The notes: generated by a model from the sequence alone, not told the origin. Positions 10,528 through 23,364 are shown, numbered from the stretch's first letter. The stretch is 64,000 bases of DNA from Todiramphus chloris collaris (GCA_025345505.1 JANVCC010000071.1:649110-713109); one strand, 5' to 3'. Numbers and translations: made by a program.

Positions 10528-13500
10528 GTAGCGGCGGGGCGAGGGGGGAGCCCGCGGCCGGGGGCCGAGGCGGGAAGCGCGGCGGCGGGCCCGCTGAGCC
10601 GCCTCGCTCCTTTTCCAGGGGGAAGAATCGTGAAGTCTCGCTACCTGCAGTACGATAAGAAAAACGCCAAGAAGGTACCCGCACCCCTCTCTGCCGAGCT
10701 CAGGTGTCGCTCAGCACGGGGTGGAAGTGGCCCGGGCGTGGGGCAGCGGGACCCGAGCAGGACAGTGACTGTGCTGGGGTTGGAGGGAGTGCCCGTGTGC
10801 TGCTGGGTGCGGGCTGGGATGGTAACCTGGGGCCGTGCTCGGGTGACTTGCGAAGCACCAAGAGGCTCTGGGGTTGTGGTTGCTTACTGTCAGCATTCAG
10901 GTTGGCGGTAATACGTTGCTGATCACAACGACGGCTTATGTTGAGACTTAATCTCTTCCTTGATTTGTCAGGATCCCTCAGGAAACTCCCTTTCAACGTC
11001 TATTGCTAAACCGCCTGCACATAAATCAAGAGCAGTTCTTCATCAGAAGTGCAATACTCCTGCTGGTAGGTTTTACCAGAATTAAAAAGCTGTTCTTTTG
11101 TGAATTTGTATTTACACCCTGTGGAACTTTTAATAATCTCTAAAATGTTATCAAGAAATGATAGTTTATATTACTTGCATCACTGCCACTTATTATCTCT
11201 ATAGAAAGGGAATTAAGAAACGATGTAGGATTAAGAGGTGTAAACACATGCATTAAACGCTTGTCTGGATGTTCAGATAATTACTAAATCGCAGATTAGT
11301 TTTCTGGCTTGTTAAAAATAAGCATATCCTTTGCCTTCTGCATGAGGTTTTGAATGATTCTTTAGTGATGTCCTCGCTATTGCCTTGCTTTTTTTTTTTT
11401 TTTCATTTAATCTTTTTAATAAACCCAGTGTAAATGACTGAAAATGCCTGGCTGCAAACCAGTCCCCCCCCCCTTTTTTTTTTTCTTTTTTAAGAATTGC
11501 AAAAGAATTTTCTGCTAAAGCCTTAACTTGACTCAAAAATCCTGAGGAAACAACTATTCCTTTTTCACATCTGCATGTTGTTGATGAAGTATGAGAGTCA
11601 GGGAGTTTAAAAATGTTGTGTATAAAGTAAATGTGTCAAAGTTTGTGTGAGATTGCCCCGTATTAGTGAAACCACATATCACGGTGATGTTGTGCAGAAC
11701 CTGTTCTTATTCTCTTAGTTTGGTAACAGCTGCTTTCTACAGGTGTTGCCTGTAGCTCACTGAAACAGAGTTCTTTGGAGAAAGGTGACTTGCAGTCCAC
11801 GTTATTAGATGAAAACGCAATTATCCAACCAGACCTTGATCTTTCAGCTATTAAAGGTAAGCTCCCATTTATACTCAGTTTCTTGTTTTATTATCTTTAA
11901 CATATATGCGGTATCTTGATGTTGAATCACCCTTGTCTTGTGTATTCACAAAGGTCTTTGTTAAATCAGGTGAATGTTATTTGAAGAGGCTTTAAGCAGA
12001 GGTATTAGGACCGTTGGAGTTTAACTTTTCAAGTTTTAGTATTTTTTGTGTGTTCTGTTCTTTTTCTTTAAGATCAAATATTAAAGAACAAAGTAGTTTA
12101 CCAGTACTCTATAGCAGATGGGTGTTGGAGTATCAGCTCTTCTGCAAACTGTATCGCATCTATCTGTAGCTGTTCCTAAAAGCTAAATCCTCACGTGATT
12201 CACATCTTTACCGTACGCATGATAACTCTGAAATTATCCTTCCCTTGGGAGAACATGATGCTGTGTTGACTCATCCTAAATACTTTGCTAGAAGAGGGCA
12301 GTAACTTCTCTTTTGTAATACAGATAACTCTGCCTGCAAAAACAGTCTTCCAAAACCCGCTTGCGAAAAACATGAAGAGACAAGTGAAGACTCCACAGAA
12401 GTGGTGAGTCTCACTGCATTGAGATGTTAAGCATATTTATTTTGAAATGTGTGAAACAAAGATTTTCTTTCTATCTTTAATCTTGATGTCGACTTATGTC
12501 CTAGAATGATCTAAAGCCTTCTGTCACAAGTGAGAGGGTAAGTCCCTTCTACGGCTACGTTTGTTTTGTTTATGTGAAACAATAAAAAGAATTATCTCTC
12601 AAAGTAATTGTTTAAATACCAAAATTGATCTAGTATATTCTTTTCTCAAGGGAGATGATACTCATGATCTGATCACGGAGACAGAATCTCAGACACTGCT
12701 TTTAACTTACCTAAGAGTAAAGGTGAGAGGCATTCAAGTATTTAGTGTTTCAGAGAGAATAACTTGATCATGAGAGATTGTTTAATTTCTTATTTATACT
12801 TTCTGATCTGTAAAAACTAGATTTCTATGTCTGCCTGTGGTTGTAAAACTGTATGAAGTGCTGTACATGATTATTGTTCCTTGACAAAAAATATTAGCGG
12901 GGATGGGGGAAGAAGGTGGAGGGGGCTTTAACTACAATGTGCTGTGCTTATTGTGTGAAGGCTAAAATTCCTTAATTGAAGCTTTTTGACCCATTTTGAG
13001 GCTGACATTTGTTTATTCAGAATATGTTAATTATTTAGATGTAGCACTTCTGTAGTTGTGAATACTTTTTTGGATCTAATAGGTAGAAAAAAATCTTACT
13101 GAGCTGGAGGAAAAAACAGAAAATGACTTACTAACATTGTGTGAAGAAAAGAAGGGACGACAGGAGAAGCTCTGGAAGTTGAAGCGTGAAATCCTGCTCC
13201 GAGAGAGAGAGCAGAAACTCAACGATGTGTTAGACAAACAGGTATGCTTTACTATAATCTGTGCTTCGCCTCTGTTTAAACAAGCTCACTTGTGAAGTTG
13301 TCCTTTATCCAGAGAAGATTTCTCTGCCTCTGTGGCCTGCTGGGGCACAATTTTATGCATCTTGAACAAAGCAAATATCTACTTCCTGTTGTGGCATGTA
13401 ATGCTCTCCAGTAACCTCGGCAAAGGCCTTTGTCGCTCTTTGGCTGTCCCTTGTGGAGAGGCAGGAAGGAAGAGTTAGAGCTGTTGCGTGCTGGGCAGCG

Positions 13501-16500
13501 AGAGTTGATACGCAGGAGATGTGAGAATCTTAAACACCGTGAACATCCTGTGGTTACCCGATGACAGTTATGGCTAGAGCTGGGATGCTGACCCCTTTGG
13601 TGGTGAGAAGGGAACATCTTTGGTTCTTTGTCTTATTTTCACATGTTTGGCACCAATAATTCTGGCCTGGTTGTAAGGTGGCAAGTTTCTAATGATGTTT
13701 TGACAACAGACTGTCTTAGAAGCTAAACCCTCCCCTCTTTTTGAGCACTTTCTTACTTCTGTTGGGTCAAATTAAATGGTATTACATCTTGAATAATTAG
13801 TTTTCAAAACAGCCTGTGTTTGCTTTTAACAAATATGCATTACAAAAATGAAACGTGACTTTTATCTTCTGGTGAGTACACCGCTAGCTCCAATCAAAGT
13901 AACAAAGAGCAGACAAAGTGTTTTTCTATGTTGCTAATGCCTCTGAGCTACAGTAACAAGCAAACTGGTATTGTCCATTTTGAGGTGGTAGAGGCAAACC
14001 TATTAAGCAGTATGATGGGAATATCACACCACAAACTTCTTGAATTTCTTTGTCAATGAGCATTTCAGAGTGGTATGTATTCAGGGTTTTTTATAAACTA
14101 TTTTTCTGTATTGAGCCAGGTTTGTCCTAACAAAACGGCTGCTTTTGAAGAAGTGTGGGTTCACTGTGTGTCTTTTGCAGACAGAAGTGCTTTCTCCCCT
14201 TGTTCCTGTTTGTGAAAAGTTTAAAGAGCAGTATAAAAGCTTTGCGGTTTCCCTGGATGCCACTAGACATGAATTGCCCACAAAGAATATTCACATAGAA
14301 GGAGATACGCAAACATACCTTGGTATGAAAATTTGATTCATCAAATTTCTTTTTTACATTGTTTTTGCTGCACCTGTCTGTGACCGCTGGAGGAATTTTG
14401 TGCCACATGTTCTGCTGTGAATAATGCTCATCTCTCTTTAACCACTAAATTGCCCTTGAACAAGGTTGGGTGGTTTGTTTTTTTTTAATTGTGCATCAGG
14501 AAAAAAACCCATTATAAACTGGGGCAGTTTTCATGGACTCTAGCAAGTTTCTGTGTCTTTTAACTGTATTTGTGGCAGTCCTCCTCTTTCCTTCTTCCCA
14601 ATGGGTAAGCAAGTTGTAGAAATAGAGATCTCTTGTTTCTGTGTTTGGGATAAAGTCATGTGGGGAGACTTCCTCCGTTTCCTGTAGAACTAGAGCTTAA
14701 GTATATCGAGTGATGCTTTGAATCAGATAAGGTGTAGTAAGCTAGTACTTGTGTTTTGTATCCGAGTCTGGACAAAAAGTTACATCTTAAACTGCTGGTC
14801 TGTAAGAAATGAGATTCTTAAACTATTTATAATAATCTTGCTTGGACTTAAAAACAAATGGAAAAGGTTTACTGAAGAACTTGGAGTTCTTGTAAGAAAG
14901 CTTGAAAGGCATTAACTAGGCATGGTTTTGTTTGTGAGTGCTGAAGGAAAGGGCTGGATGCATTTTGTGTTGGGGGCACATGCCAGTAGCAGAATACTTA
15001 AGCGGGCAGAGAATTTTCGATGTCAAAATCTTTGACATACTCTAAATGGGAGCTTGATTAGCAATGTTAATAGCCTGTTGCTGCTATTATTCTTCATAGC
15101 TAGAAATAATTTGGCTTTCACAGTTTTCTCATGCTGTGTTTATGAAAGCTGGACAAACAGGGGTTTTCCATCTTCTAGTTCACCTGTTAGGGTGGTTACT
15201 CCAGCTATTAAGTACTCTTGTATTAACTGGTGCCATTGTGTGCTTTTGTTTTTAAAATATCTTTAACATCTCATTGTAGGTGAACTGCAAAAGCAATTAA
15301 CTATCACAAAGGAACTTCTGACAGAAGTAATGCCAAGCTTCTCAGGTGAAAGTGCTAAAGCATGTAGTGAACTGAAAGAGCTTGAAGAAGTTGCTCAGAA
15401 ACTGGATGAAGAGCTTCAAAGGTATTTATAACAATCAGGTGTGAAGACTCATTGGCTAAATACTCAGAGGAAAATCTATGGTTTGGCCAGAATATATCCA
15501 GAGTATCTATTGGAGGAGGGTTGATTGAGGGGCTAGTAGCAGTAGTTTAATTCTGTTCACAGCAGACATCTGTGTTTCTGTTCCTAACCTACCTACAGTC
15601 AATGTGTTTGGGATATTTTGTTGCTGTATTCTAAGTGAACTACTTTAGTGTGCCATTCTCTGACAGTTTAGCTGAGAATTTCGGTGAGCAAGAATAGCCC
15701 TGGTAAAGTGCAAATATGTAGGAGAGTGAAGAATTCCAGGAGACAGAAAAGTGAGCTGGAAGCACCATGTCTTAAATAATAGCCATGCAAATAATTATCC
15801 TTTAAGAGGTACAAGGAGCACAGAAAAGATTTATCCCACCCCCCATCTCGAGTATTGTTTCAACAAACGCAAAGTATCACTGAGAGCATGACGAAGAGAT
15901 AATAGCATAAGTTTCCTTTCCTGCTCTAGAGTAACTGATACAGTTTGCTTCATTTGTTCCAGGAGCTTCACACAAGTGGAGAACCTGTCGTCTGAAGTTA
16001 GTAAAGAAGTTTGTCTGCATCACCAAAGCATGTGTGAAAAGTATCATGGACTAGACATTGTAAAACACTGGTACTTCAAGTGAGTCTGTGTATTGTTTTA
16101 CTAATGAATGGCTACTAAATTAATGCCAGCATACTCTGGTATGAACATACTACTTGATGAGATTTTCAGTTGTACTAGAAGATGAAACCAGCAGCAGGTG
16201 TGCTTACTGATGTAAGAAATGGAGTTATCTTCTGCCTGGTCTTCCATAAAGGCACATCCTTTTTTGACCATGAATTTTTCTGACGCCTTTTGCATCGCCT
16301 TGTGCCTTGACGATGCTAGAAGGTAAATAATAGGAAATGTTATTATTGGCAAATATGACTCGTGTTCTTGAACCTCTTGGTTTACTTTCTTGGCAGTGGT
16401 CTGTTGGTGGGGATAGTGTTCCTTGGAGTGTGGTGTACTGGAATGTAGATGTGAGTTGTGTGGTGCTGTGTTTGCTGATCTCATCAGGAGGATCTCTAGG

Positions 16501-17599
16501 AATGTACAGCATCAGCATTGGTCACGCGGTGAACAGCTTCTGGAGGAATCCTTAATTGTGCCTTCCTTATGAATTTGCCAAGAGGAAAAGCTACGTGGGT
16601 AGCAAATAATGAGGCTGACACTTGGAAGGAGCCTGGTCACTTGTAACAAGTGAAAAGTTTTGGTAACTTGTTGCCTAATTGTCTTGGAAACAAATTGTTA
16701 AAGTCATGAATTTTTTTTGTACTAACCTGACACCTTTTTAAGGACTTTATTTATTCCTTTTGATAATAAAGACTATTTTCCCCTGCAATATCAATAGCCT
16801 TCATGTTTGAGTATCTTCACCAATCTCCTACAGAAGCTTTTGTTTCCATCTGGGCTTACATGGGGCTAATTCTACACAATATATGCAGTGATAGACTTAC
16901 AGGCACTATCCAGTCCCAGTGGCAAGCCATGACCTACTGGCACCCAAAGCGCTGAGGCCAGAAGAGTGTGAATGTGGAGAGCAACCTCAAACCAAACTAC
17001 TGAGTAAGTTTGAGAGCATCGTCTTGTTAGGACCATACTTGCCAGATGTGGCGTGTTTTTTCAGCGTACTTCTCATTTTTGTACATGGAATGAATTTCTT
17101 TCTGAAGGACATGCTGTATACTGTTCAGATTTTTTTACCTCTGGAACCTCTTTCTATGATGATTTTACAAAAGCTTTGCTTCGTGTTGTCTGCTTAGTGT
17201 TGTGTTCCTGGCTCAAGTTACATCTGTAAAGCTTTCTGGCCTGCTCAGTGCTTAGTGTGTGACAGAATCACAGAATGGTGGGGGTTGGAAGGGACCTCTA
17301 AAGATCATCTAGTTCAACCCCTCTGCCAGAGCATCCTAGTCCAACCTTCCCTCTTCTCCTTGCACTTGTTGAGGTGCTATTCAGGTTTTCTTCCTGGCAA
17401 TAATGAGGGTGTAACTAGATTCTTGTCTCTTTTTATTAAAAATTAAGAGTAAATTAGAGTAACTGGATCAGTAAGATGTGCAGGGCACTGGGTGAGAGGT
17501 CAGTATAGAACAATTCAGACTCCTTCCGTCTAATCAGTGTCCTTTTTTCCCCACAGCAAATTATCCATGAGCCAGCGGGAGTGGAATGAGTTATTTTAA
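10458..17599 (+). CDS. HAUS8: HAUS8, HAUS augmin-like complex subunit 8 (whole gene, coding extent)
   Basis: HAUS8 (Hice1) is the microtubule-binding subunit of augmin, which recruits gamma-tubulin ring complexes to spindle microtubules for branching nucleation. Coding exons joined in frame: 10458-10527, 10619-10674, 10972-11065, 11743-11856, 12324-12403, 12505-12537, 12651-12722, 13083-13241, 14181-14322, 15280-15421, 15963-16079/16083. The basic N-terminal motif KSRYLQYDKKNAKK (residues 29-42), GDLQSTLL and DLDLSAIK, and SQTLLLT and DATRHELP all match the human protein as I recall it. Residues about 155-330 are heptad-rich coiled coil. Two ends are possible. Reading through gives 360 aa ending HWYFK-TGA (16081-16083) with AATAAA at 16765. 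Using the donor AA|GTGAGT at 16080 and the acceptor at 17556 gives 373 aa ending WYFN plus 13 residues (stop 17597-17599). The second agrees better with WYFN in human HAUS8. Either is shorter than the human protein of about 410 aa. Confidence 0.93.
10619..10674 (+). CDS. HAUS8: HAUS8 coding exon 2
   Basis: Residues 24-42, acceptor ttttccag, donor gtaccc. Encodes GGRIVKSRYLQYDKK, the best-conserved N-terminal block, lysine/arginine-rich as expected of the microtubule-binding part. Confidence 0.93.
10972..11065 (+). CDS. HAUS8: HAUS8 coding exon 3
   Basis: Residues 43-73, acceptor tttgtcag, donor gtaggt. Ser/Pro/Lys-rich, likely disordered, part of the basic N-terminal region. Confidence 0.9.
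11743..11856 (+). CDS. HAUS8: HAUS8 coding exon 4
   Basis: Residues 74-111, acceptor ctttctacag, donor gtaagc. Carries GDLQSTLL and PDLDLSAIK, both recognisable in human HAUS8. Confidence 0.93.
12324..12403 (+). CDS. HAUS8: HAUS8 coding exon 5
   Basis: Residues 112-138, acceptor gtaatacag, donor gtgagt. Charged linker with little conservation; keeps the frame. Confidence 0.85.
12505..12537 (+). CDS. HAUS8: HAUS8 coding exon 6 (33-nt microexon)
   Basis: Residues 139-149 (NDLKPSVTSER), acceptor gtcctag, donor gtaagt. It is a multiple of three, so skipping would keep the frame. Called from its splice sites and frame rather than strong conservation. Confidence 0.75.
12651..12722 (+). CDS. HAUS8: HAUS8 coding exon 7
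   Basis: Residues 150-173, acceptor tctcaag, donor gtgaga. TESQTLLLTYLRVK matches the start of the human coiled-coil part. Confidence 0.92.
13083..13241 (+). CDS. HAUS8: HAUS8 coding exon 8
   Basis: Residues 174-226, acceptor tctaatag, donor gtatgc. Dense Glu/Lys/Leu heptads typical of a long coiled coil. Confidence 0.92.
14181..14322 (+). CDS. HAUS8: HAUS8 coding exon 9
   Basis: Residues 227 to about 274, acceptor tcttttgcag, donor gtatga. FKEQYKSFAVSLDATRHELP is the most conserved segment with human HAUS8. Confidence 0.94.
15280..15421 (+). CDS. HAUS8: HAUS8 coding exon 10
   Basis: Residues 274-321, acceptor cattgtag, donor gtattt. Coiled-coil sequence, phase carried from exon 9. Confidence 0.92.
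15963..16083 (+). CDS. HAUS8: HAUS8 coding exon 11 with alternative ends (donor at 16080 or stop at 16081)
   Basis: Residues 322-360, acceptor ttgttccag. The codons for HWYFK are followed by TGA. The same bases form a near-perfect donor AA|GTGAGT (exon end 16079), so the stop may be used only when the intron is retained. Confidence 0.85.
16084..16790 (+). other. HAUS8: HAUS8 3'UTR of the short (read-through) form
   Basis: No coding potential in the HAUS8 frame. It ends shortly after the AATAAA at 16765-16770 if that signal is used, and is intronic if exon 12 is used. Confidence 0.5.
16765..16770 (+). terminator. HAUS8: Poly(A) signal AATAAA (HAUS8 short form)
   Basis: Canonical hexamer in gataataaagac, about 680 bases after the TGA, with T-rich and GT-rich sequence following. 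Confidence 0.6.
17261..17347 (-). mobile_element. CR1 LINE 3' fragment (short)
   Basis: Begins with two reversed octamers (acagaatc, acagaatg), then ggttggaagggacctctaaagatcatc and gttcaaccc, the reverse complement of the CR1 3' end. About 85 bp, truncated. Lies in the inferred last HAUS8 intron. Confidence 0.85.
17557..17599 (+). CDS. HAUS8: Candidate HAUS8 terminal exon 12
   Basis: Strong acceptor ccttttttccccacag ending at 17556, in the right phase for the donor at 16080. The joined frame continues N-KLSMSQREWNELF and stops at TAA 17597-17599. A possible poly(A) signal AATAAA follows at 18117-18122. No homology could be checked for the 13 added residues. Confidence 0.55.
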
Positions 17600-17701
17600 G
17601 TTATTCATCTGTTATTCTTCCTCGAACATGGTAGATGAAGAGCACCTGGTAGGTGACCTGTGTGCACTGCCCTTCAGGCCACTGCTGCCCACAGCGGGAT
17701 C

Positions 17702-17747
17702 TGGCGCTGGGACAGGAACTGGAGCTGGGACAGGACCTGGAGCTGCA
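17702..17747 (+). repeat. Imperfect minisatellite ctgggacaggaactggag-like
   Basis: Two and a half imperfect copies of an 18-bp unit based on ctgggacagga/ctggag, in the possible 3'UTR of the long HAUS8 form. Confidence 0.6.
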
Positions 17748-18116
17748 CCTACAGAGTTGGCCACTCGGGGGGGAGCTTTGCTAAGCGGTCAGGTCTCGGG
17801 TTGGCTGTGAATTTGTAGTCTTGCTTATTTGTGGTGGATGGAGATCTCGGTGGAAAGGCTCATGCATGAAGAAGCTGCTGGTCAAACAACTGTGTCTTCC
17901 TAGGTTTGGGTGCTTGTGAGGATGTGTTCTCATGCCTTTAACCTGCTTATCATAAGTGTGTTGCTCTGAGACTCAGGAGAGGTCTTAAGAGGGGAGAGGG
18001 ATGAAACGAAAATCGAGTTTATAGTGTCTTGATAATTCTGTCTCTGCACAGACACAAGTCAGAATGTCTTTTCTAGGGTTTGTTGATGGTAGGCCTCGCT
18101 GCTTGTCTAAAAAAAA

Positions 18117-18122
18117 AATAAA
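18117..18122 (+). terminator. HAUS8: Possible poly(A) signal (HAUS8 long form)
   Basis: AATAAA within an A-rich run, about 520 bases after the candidate terminal exon. A-rich context makes it weaker evidence. Confidence 0.35.
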
Positions 18123-21100
18123 ATTGTAAGAAATATCTTTCAATTAATCCCATCCTCTTCAGTCAAATGGTTTTCTACCGCTGAGATACCGTTACGTGTT
18201 TACAGGTATATACCCAAACGTTACTCAAGCAACAGACAGCAGTACAAACTTTCACTGTGAAGTGGAATGCTATTGGTTTTCTTCCCTGAAGGAGGATGGC
18301 CAAAAAAGGTTCTTCCTGCCATGGTCACAGTGAAAGGCTCTCAGTCTTTTGGGGCAGTAGTTTTTGCTGGCTGCTGCAGGAGGCAGCAGTCAGTGTCCAG
18401 ACAACTCCCAGGCAAACTGGGAGTCCTGGAGCTCAGGCCAACTGCATGGATGGAACAATTAAGTCCTTGGGGTGTGTGCTCGTTTCAGCGGAATGGTAGC
18501 GTTCGTTTGAGCACTCTGGCCCTTCTTTCCATTTAGTTGGACACTTGTGTAATTCTGTGTACAAATGGTAGAATGAGTGTTAGATAAAGCAGCTCAGCCT
18601 CTCCAGGAAAGGGTCTTAAACTGTTTTGAACAGAGATTTTTTGGGGTTTTTTTTCCATCTTGATTTCCCTGAATATTCTAAGAGGCTCTGTTTTGGCTCT
18701 TTGCAGAATTGTTTTGAGCTCCTCCACTTTGAAATAGCCCCAGAATTAGATGCTGCTGTATTTAACACTGTACAAACAACAACAAAGAACTGCAGAATCA
18801 CTGGAGCAGGAGCTAAACAGATGTGACACCACTTATTTTGTGTTTTCCACTTATTTTCTGACAGTGTCACATGCTCTGAATCAGTTGGAATCCTGAACAG
18901 CTTAAGGGCTCTTTATTCAGGTTACCAGTCTTTTTAGTCTTTTTAATCTAGAATTAATAATGTTCTCCCTTCTGTAACTTGTATCAACGTAGATTTAGTT
19001 TTGTTCTATCTGAACTTGTGCAGTACTCATTAATTATTTATCTTTTAATTCAGAAGTTCTTATTCATCATCAACATTCATGTGTCCTGAGGTGCCTTCTT
19101 TTGGGGGTGGGAGTGGAGGGCTTTTTTTCCTCCTGCAAAGACTGAAAGCAATTGTGAAATGCCCAGCTAGATCTGAGAGGGTGAGGAGGGGGGAAAGCAC
19201 AGGAATGTGAGCGTTCATCCCCTGCAAAATTCTCTTAATTGTGTAAAAAGCAATTGGCAAAGATAATTTTAAGCTAGGTTTGCACTGCACAGATGGCCCT
19301 GCCTGGCTTCAGATATTTCTTGGGGGGACTGGCAGCATTCTCTTTGTTACGCTGGTGTCTGACTGTTTTGACCAGCAGCTCGGGAGGACCGAGTCAAAGC
19401 ATTTTTTTGCTGTAATTCCTGTGCTCTCTGCGATAGGGTCACCAGGGGTCACTGTATGGAGCATCCCTCTTTGCCGTGGTGCCCTACAGTGGAGCTGCAG
19501 CCGGGGAGATGATCGAGGACAGTTTGTCTCTTCACCGCCACCCCCCAACCCTACAACTCTTTGTTCACACTAGCTTCAGATGGAGCTGATTCTTTGCTCA
19601 TCAGCAGCAAGCAAGCAAGCAGCTCATGACCCCAGCAGATGTTTCTGCATTTTAGGCTAATGAGAACTTATTGGATTACTTCAGTCTTCCCTGCCTCGGA
19701 GTAAATACCACTTTGTTGGAGATCCGGAAACTCGTACTGAATATGATAAACAAACTGCTGGCTGGACTGTGATTGCCAGGACATGAAAAGAGTTCCAGAG
19801 CGGCAGAAGATCTAACAGCTCTGAAATGCACCACTGAGCCACACCAATTAAGAGCATTTCCAGTGATTATGTGAGCATTCCTGTTCAACTCACAGAAATT
19901 ATTTTAGGTTGTTTCTTCCACTGGGTTTGTGTGTGGTCTGTTAAGCCAAGCACAAGGGTGGAGGATGAGGTTTGCAGAATGGTCTCAAATGCCTCCAATT
20001 GGTTTCTTTTAAAATATTTCTGTGATAAGGCACGTGCAAGTCCTGTCAAAGTTCCTGCTACTTCCAGATCTTAAATTTCATATGGTAGGGGAGCTAACAA
20101 AATTTCTCTCAAGACATAACTAATTTTTTGTTTATATAGCTAACACATGTTTGGAGATGGCCCGGAGGATACAACAACCTAAGTCCTTGGTTTAGTATCT
20201 ACTGCCCATGGGGGTGGGATGTTAAACAGCTGATTGAACCATAGAATATCTTTTCAGGTCAGGGTCCTGAAAAGTCTGGCTGTGGCCTTTAATGTTTTCA
20301 GCAATCAGGCTTTGTTACAGTTTTCTTCAGAACTCTTTAGACAGTATTTCAGTTAGTGGAGTAAGCAACTGCAGGAGGGCAGCCCTGATCCCCAGCTAAA
20401 CCAGGATGAAGCTTCTTGGCTTGACTACAGAGCAATGTCAGTACACTTCTGCAGCTCCAGCGTGCGATGAACAGGGTGAGTATGGGACCTGTACAGGCAG
20501 TACCCGAGGATGTCAAAAGCCATTAACCCTTTCCTGCCAACTTCTTTCTCTTGAGAAATTTGTCTCCCCTTAACTGAACAAAATCAAAATACTAAATATA
20601 GTTTTGATAAAAGGGTGCCTCTACCCATTCTCGGTTATAAAGGTGTCCAGGTGAATGTTTAGTAACTCTTCGGTATCGACACTCCCCAACCTCTCTAGAT
20701 CCCTTATGTATAAAACTTCCACCAAACTACACAAAAACTTCTATTGCACCCATCGTATGTTGAGGCTTAGAAAAAAATGGCAAGTAATTTCTTGCTAAAT
20801 GTCTTAATGGCAACCCCTTCTGATTAAGCACAGCACTCTATTCCTGTTGTAAACCAGCAGCTGCCTGTATGAATGATTTCTTAGTACTACTGCAGTCATT
20901 TTGTCTGGAATTAGTTACACTATTTTGAAAGATAAGCCTCTCTTGTTTGGTAGATGATTAATAAGTATTTTTGATAGAACCAGTTGATAATTATATTCTC
21001 AATATTATCCTGTTGTTATATGCTATTCCTGTTTTGAATGTGCCCTTTAATGATCCTTTCTTTGTATCTTTGTTCCAGAGATGCTTGTGCTCCCAGGAGG

Positions 21101-22160
21101 CAGGATCAGTGTTGTTCTGTTGTTTCTACCGCTCTGTATCTGGACTGAAGTTGTAGGTTTTGTAGAAAGCCATTGTCCTGGTTGCTGGTAAGCTTGTAGT
21201 TGAGTGGCAAAGCCAACAGAACACTTGTTCTGCAGTTCTTAGTATCAACATTAGATATCTGTATTTGGCTAACAGAAAGGAAGCTGTCACAGAAACAAAG
21301 CAAGAATAAAACTGGGAGATAAAGAAGTGGGTGTGGGGTTTTTGCCATTAATATAATGGTGTAAAAATTAACTAAGACCTTATCCTATTCTGTAATGGCT
21401 GACCTTAATTATTTATTAAGGGTATGATCCTGCCACCTGATTCTTGTGAGTAGTCTTACTGATTTGAATTTTGACACTGGGGGGGGAAGGGGGAGAAAAA
21501 GGAAGCACAGCTGAGAGTAGCAGTACTCAAGAATTAGTGTTATTCAGAGCTTAGTGTTAACTCAGGTTGGTTGGTTTTGTTGTTTTGTTTTTTTGTGGTT
21601 TTTTTTTTTTTTTTGACAAATACCTGTCTGATAATTTTAACAATGCACATAGTTTATTTGCTGGGTAGATGGGACGTGGAGGGTGAGATTCTTTCTTCTG
21701 CAGAGTAGTGATGGGAATGTACAGGGGGTCAGGATGTAAATTGGATCTAGTCAGAACCAATATATCCATTCACACCTTCTGTAAGCTGCAGTCCCTCCCT
21801 CACCTTTCCGACACCAGTAAAGCCCCTACATGCTCCAACCTGGATGTGTGCCTGGAATTCCAAAAATTTCATGAGGAGGAGAATTACATTTTTTTTGTAA
21901 GTGAAATAAAAATGTGAACTATGCGCAGTGCAAGCGGGTGGGTGAACATGGCCTGTGGGTTTGACTGATGAACAGTTTTTATACATAAGCAGTTCTTACT
22001 GGACTTCCTTTAAACTCTAACTATTGCCAGATGTGGGTTGCAGGCGGCTGCTGGAATTCCAACACCTGTTGCATCACACTGAATAGGGTTCGTTTTGGCA
22101 GGCACAGAAAATTCCATTTCAGTAACTAAATAGTTTGAAATGATGTCTAAAGCCTCCTTC

Positions 22161-22171
22161 CCCCCCCCCCC
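22161..22171 (+). repeat. Poly-C run
   Basis: Eleven consecutive C in ccttcccccccccccgcc. Confidence 0.85.
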
Positions 22172-23364
22172 GCCTTCTTTTCTGACCAAGCTGATTCTAG
22201 CCTTATTTACAGGATTCCACATACTTTCATAATTAAAAGATGATGATTTGCAGTCTTTAGAGACTTCAATTGCCTGGTATTTCTTGTAGTCAGTAAATAC
22301 CAAATAGAAAATCTTCAATCTGGAAGAAATCGCTCCTTTAAACAATTAATTATTTTAATCACTTAACAATAATTTCTAGCTGAGGTTTCTGACATGCAGA
22401 AATAGGTTTGTGTTCAGAAACACTATAGCGTCATGCCAAGGATGACGGAGCTCCTTCTTCCACATGTACTCTGCTGTGTTCATCAGTTCATTGCTGAATC
22501 ATGTTGCTTTTTCAAAGTGCATACCTGGAGTTCTTCCAAAGATAAAATGTGGGTGGCTGTGGAATGGGTGTTTAGTGGCACTTTGTGGGGTTTTCTGGTA
22601 TGTACCCCATCGACCGCGGGCATGAGTCTGTAAGGAACTGTTTGTGGGTCTCCTCTAGAAGGAGGTATGGATTATGTGTAGGGACAATGAATTATTTATT
22701 TTATTATTTTAGTTTTTGAAAGCACAATGGGATTTCACCCAAAACAGACCTGATCTCTATGGGTCCGTTATCAAAATCAGGAGTTTGATTGAAGAGATGT
22801 TGTGCATCAGTTGTAGGCTGCTGTACCACAGGACCAGCAGAGCTGCTGCTTTATTGGTTTGCCTCCATATTGTCTTTAATCAAAGGATTTCAACATGTAC
22901 TTAAGTGTTCCCCTTAGGAAAGAGGCTGATTTGGTATTGCTACTTTGCAGACAGGAAAATACTGAGGCATACAGGGTTCCACTGAGGTATCTGAGAATGT
23001 GAGGAAAATGAAAGAATTTGGAATTGCCAGATTTAGCTTTGCATGCTTCAGTTTGCCTCAGTAAAGGAAAACACTAAACCCCAAACATTCCCACTTACTA
23101 AAGTACTTTCTGGTAAGTGGCTTCTCATAAAGTCCAGCTGATTTGCTTGGGAAATGCTGTCTGTGGTTCTAGAGTTGGAATGAGTTTGGATAAATTGAAG
23201 GCAAATGCAGCAGTGAGGAAGGATGCACTCTTAAACTGAGAGAATCCAGCTAATTCTCTCTCTAGGTTGCAAAAGCCAAACTGTGTTATAAACCAGTTAT
23301 TTTATTACAAGTATCATAAACTGTGTGAAGTGAGACCTGGGTTTGACAGAGTAGATGCAAGTTA

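Noticed and set aside
9657-10658. Frames crossing the N gap (9657-10436 minus; 10104-10658 plus)
   Set aside because: Built from the CR1 tail and the C/T repeat (Ser-Pro-Leu or Glu-Gly-Arg repeats). The plus-strand frame only includes HAUS8 exon 1 in part by reading through.
16337-16555. 72-codon frame after HAUS8
   Set aside because: Lies in the 3'UTR or last intron; no conserved features.
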